Positions 61,480 to 64,000 of a stretch of DNA of 64,000 bases are shown one piece after another (position 1 is the first letter of the stretch; every line of letters begins with the position of its first letter). Origin of the DNA: JAGRKR01 sp041397725 (GTDB taxonomy: Bacteria; Pseudomonadota; Alphaproteobacteria; Rhizobiales; Hyphomicrobiaceae). Under the pieces are notes generated by a model. The model did no database searches. It saw only the letters and a list, made by a program, of their open reading frames with translations, and was not told the origin of the DNA. The DNA is taken from positions 62,001 through 126,000 of the forward strand of contig JAWKVZ010000003.1 in NCBI GenBank assembly GCA_041397725.1. Direction: 5' to 3'. The position numbers and the translations under genes were made by a program.

Positions 61480-62457
61480 CTACTGCATGAGCACCTCGAC
61501 CTGCGCCACCTCGCCCGCCTTGACCGTGAAGCGCTTCTGGTAGGTCTGGTTGCCGAGCCGGGCGCGCGCCAGATACGTGCCCGCTGCCAGGATGTGCGTG
61601 GGCAGCGCGCCGGCCGTCTCCTTCACGATCTCGCCGCCGGGCGTCAAGATCACCCAGCGGGTATCGGCGAGGGCCTCGCCGCCCGCCCGCTGCACGAGCT
61701 TGAAGGTGACGCGCGCGGCGGCGTGGTAGACGCCGACGTCCGTCAGCTTGCCCGCCTCGACGGTTACGTCGGATTGCGACACGGCATTGGCATCGCCGTA
61801 GGTGCTGATGACATGGTAGATGCCGGCATTGAGACGAACCACGACGCCCGGCTTGGCGCCGCGCACGACGAGGATGCGGTTGCCGAAGCGGTCGCGCTCG
61901 TCGGAGTAGATGTCGTAGAGGACGCTGGTCTGCCCGCTCAGCGCCCCCGAACCGGTATCGAGCCTGAGCCTCAGGCCGCCGGCATTGAGCACGAACTGCT
62001 CGCTCGTCTTGGAGCCGGCGCCGACGGTCAGCTTGCGCGCCAGGTGGGCGCGTCCGAGGGCGGCGACGACCAGATACTCGCCGGGCGCCAGATCGAACGT
62101 CGGGCTGGCAAGGCTGCTCACGGCGAGCGGCTTCAGGGTCTTGTCGAGCTTCGCCTTCGGGTCGTAGATGAACCACGACAGGCCCTGCTCGATGGGTTGG
62201 CCGTCCTCGGTCAGCACGGCGACGAAGGTCAGGCGGCCGGTCGTGGGCGGCTTGGCCTTGGGCTGCGGGGGCGGCGTCGGGCGCACCGGCGGCCGCGTGC
62301 GCGTCTCGGGCTGCCAGCCGCTGGCCGGTGGGGTGGGCGCCTGGGCCCTGGCGGCGAGGGGCGCCAGCAGCACGAGCAGCGCAAGAGCCAGCATGACGCG
62401 CACTGCGCTGACAGCGGGGCGCAGCCATCCGGGCCGGCACTCATGACGGTGTCGCAT
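61480..62457 (-). CDS. secreted protein with three beta-sandwich-like repeats
   Basis: A 325-residue exported protein. Signal peptide about 18-38 (ending AARAQA), Pro-rich linker (about 41-72), then three related units of about 85 residues (73-160, 161-247, 248-325). Each ends with the pattern L-x-A-G-x-Y-x-V-x-A-x-x-G followed by a strand rich in Thr and Val. The pattern resembles carboxypeptidase regulatory-like or PEGA-type domains. ATG at 62457 has GGAGGGGAGAC just upstream. The repeats match those in the neighbouring gene upstream on the same strand, so the two products may act together at the cell envelope. Confidence 0.7.
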   Translation of the reverse strand: MRHRHECRPGWLRPAVSAVRVMLALALLVLLAPLAARAQAPTPPASGWQPETRTRPPVRPTPPPQPKAKPPTTGRLTFVAVLTEDGQPIEQGLSWFIYDPKAKLDKTLKPLAVSSLASPTFDLAPGEYLVVAALGRAHLARKLTVGAGSKTSEQFVLNAGGLRLRLDTGSGALSGQTSVLYDIYSDERDRFGNRILVVRGAKPGVVVRLNAGIYHVISTYGDANAVSQSDVTVEAGKLTDVGVYHAAARVTFKLVQRAGGEALADTRWVILTPGGEIVKETAGALPTHILAAGTYLARARLGNQTYQKRFTVKAGEVAQVEVLMQ

Positions 62458-62592
62458 GTCTCCCCTCCGCGGAGGCTCCCGTAACGCACGCGTGGCAAGT
62501 GACCCACAGCCGAAACCGGGTCCGGCCGCGTCCCGGCCCGATCCCGTTCCGGCTGGATGCCTGCCGCACGAATCGCGCGATCTCAAGGCAGT

Positions 62593-64000
62593 TTAGCGCG
62601 CGACGACCACCACGGTCTTGATCTCCCCGGCCGTCACCGTCAATTGCGCCTCGTGACGCCTGGCCTGCCGCTCCGCCGTCACGCGATAGGTGCCTGCCGC
62701 CAGGACGAAGCGCGGCTCGTGCCGTGCGCTGCGGGCAATCAGGCGGCCGTCGGGGGTCGTGATCTCCCAGTACGCGCCGACGAGGGAGGGGCCCTGATCC
62801 GTTGCCGCGAGGGCGAGGGTCACGATCCCCGCCTGATGCTCGACGACGATTGTGCGCGGCTGGCCAGGAGCGATCTCGATGTCGCGGGTGATGCGGGCAT
62901 TGTGGCCGCCGAGCTGGCTGACCAGCCGGTAGCGACCGGCCGCGACGTGAAGGACGGGCTGTGCCGCCGTCGTCCTCAGCCGCGGCCTCTCAGGGGTGTC
63001 CAGACGCTGCAGCTGCCAGACGAGGGGCAGGGCCGCCGTCGCCGTCCTGCCGGGGAGGCGGCTCTGGAGCGTCAGGCGCGCCGCGCGCAGCACGATGGTC
63101 CGCTCGACGGTCTGACCGGGCAGGACGCTGACACGCACGCGCGCTTCCGCCTCGCCCCAGCGGGCCATCACCGTGTAGGTGCCGGCCGGCAGCGCCAGCA
63201 GCGGCCGGTTCGCCGCTGTGCGGGTGAGTATCCGGAGCCCGTCCGCCTGCTCGGGATCGTCCTCGAGCACGACGAACTGTACGTTGTCGAGGGGCGGCTG
63301 GCCTTCGGCCGGCGACGCGCTCAGCTTGATCTCGCCCATGTTGAGGGTGATCGCCATCTCGGCGATGCTGCCAGGCAGCACGGTCATCGAATGCTGGCTG
63401 CGGGCGATGCCGTGCTCGACCGTGATCACGTAAGAACCCGCCGGCAGGTGCAGGACGGGTGTCGCTTCGTGCGTCATCGCCACGGTCTGGTCCGGCGGGG
63501 CGGTGGGCGAGGGGCGGCGGGCAACCGAGTAGAACACGTGTTGCAGCGGCCGGCCGCCGCGCGCCGATAGCGTGGCGAGACGCAGAATGCCGGCATCGAG
63601 TGACACATCGAGGATCGTCGTCGCGACGTCATCGACCGTGACGCTGCGGGTGCTCGTGGCCGCGCCGAGCCGGGCCACCACGCGATAGCGGCCTTTGGGG
63701 AGTTTGAGCAGGGCGGGTGGAGCGCTTCCGGCGTAGAGGGGCGGACTGGCGGTCTTGCCACCCTCGGCCGCGACCTCCCAGCGAACGCCCGAAGTCAGCG
63801 GGGGCGTGCCCGGACCGAGCCGCGCCACCAGCTTCAGGCCCGGTGGGCCGCTGCGCCTGGCGGGGTCGGGGGGCGTCTTGCCGGGCGACGCGGGGGCGCG
63901 CGCGGCCGGCGCGCCGGGCAGAGCCAGACGGAAGGCGGCCGCGACGGCGCGCGTCAGGCTCTCGTCATCGCCGGCGACGGCGTGCGTGCCGCCGGTCGTC
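62593..64000 (-). CDS. repeat protein with probable vWA domain, 5' end beyond the window
   Basis: The last 468 residues of a longer protein; the frame is open to the right edge, so the start is not visible. The first visible residues, TTGGTHAVAGDDESLTRAVAAAF, look like the last helix of a von Willebrand A domain. A Pro/Ala-rich linker follows, then about five units of roughly 85 residues ending in patterns such as LPAGSYVITVEHG, LPAGTYTVMARWG and LAAGTYRVTAERQ. The units are the same type as in the next gene. A GTG at 63828 is an internal possibility only. Likely exported; no enzymatic motif visible. Confidence 0.65.
   Translation of the reverse strand, partial: TTGGTHAVAGDDESLTRAVAAAFRLALPGAPAARAPASPGKTPPDPARRSGPPGLKLVARLGPGTPPLTSGVRWEVAAEGGKTASPPLYAGSAPPALLKLPKGRYRVVARLGAATSTRSVTVDDVATTILDVSLDAGILRLATLSARGGRPLQHVFYSVARRPSPTAPPDQTVAMTHEATPVLHLPAGSYVITVEHGIARSQHSMTVLPGSIAEMAITLNMGEIKLSASPAEGQPPLDNVQFVVLEDDPEQADGLRILTRTAANRPLLALPAGTYTVMARWGEAEARVRVSVLPGQTVERTIVLRAARLTLQSRLPGRTATAALPLVWQLQRLDTPERPRLRTTAAQPVLHVAAGRYRLVSQLGGHNARITRDIEIAPGQPRTIVVEHQAGIVTLALAATDQGPSLVGAYWEITTPDGRLIARSARHEPRFVLAAGTYRVTAERQARRHEAQLTVTAGEIKTVVVVAR

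Overview
The window is high-GC DNA with densely packed genes and looks like a chromosomal segment from an alphaproteobacterium, probably Rhizobiales/Hyphomicrobiales. Pointers are a CckA-type hybrid kinase beside a FliO-like gene, a recA-alaS order followed by aapQ/aapM, a free-standing NDUFS4-like complex I protein, a narR-like gene divergent from a fused narK, an alphaproteobacterial-type LexA site at recA and an RpoH-like promoter at htpX. Codon use and GC content look even throughout, and no insertion sequence, prophage or CRISPR array was seen.

Region 1 (1-15.9 kb) is for anaerobic nitrate respiration. A class I cytochrome c gene runs off the left edge and is followed by htpX. A very tight minus-strand operon then runs from narK (a NarK1-NarK2 fusion) through narGHJI to a PpiC-type isomerase, an unrecognised 113-residue protein, a hemerythrin, a beta-carbonic anhydrase and a DUF2478 protein. 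A Crp/Fnr-type regulator without an N-terminal cysteine cluster (narR-like) is transcribed away from narK. Three TTGAT-N4-GTCAA boxes (in front of the cytochrome c gene, narK and the regulator gene) suggest one regulon.

Region 2 (15.9-24 kb) is metabolic and mixed: a SAF-domain NAD(P) oxidoreductase, a CYP153-type P450, a TTC38-like TPR protein, a dimethylglycine/sarcosine-type dehydrogenase and a probable Rid/CnbZ-like protein.

Region 3 (24.7-39.4 kb) holds envelope and phosphorus genes. On the plus strand are a Cys-paired periplasmic protein, an L,D-transpeptidase, fosX, phnN, an NDUFS4-like gene, tRNA-Arg(TCT) and a GAF protein. On the minus strand phnD-phnC-phnE-phnE is followed by a second three-gene ABC importer. 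Upstream are an MFS gene and a secreted beta-propeller gene. Two near-identical Pho boxes sit about 100 bp in front of phnD and of the propeller gene, so the block is probably a phosphate-starvation regulon. No C-P lyase genes lie in the window.

Region 4 (39.5-48.3 kb) is a co-directed minus-strand catabolic-looking cluster (MFS, ThDP enzyme, SDR, kinase-fold protein, acyl-CoA synthetase, SDR) with a divergent TauE/SafE exporter gene.

Region 5 (48.3-64 kb) is mostly housekeeping: an MscS/MscK-type channel, a FliO-like protein, cckA, recA, alaS and aapQM without aapJ or aapP. It ends with two proteins built from about eight related beta-sandwich-like repeats, the second apparently carrying a von Willebrand A domain that runs off the right edge.
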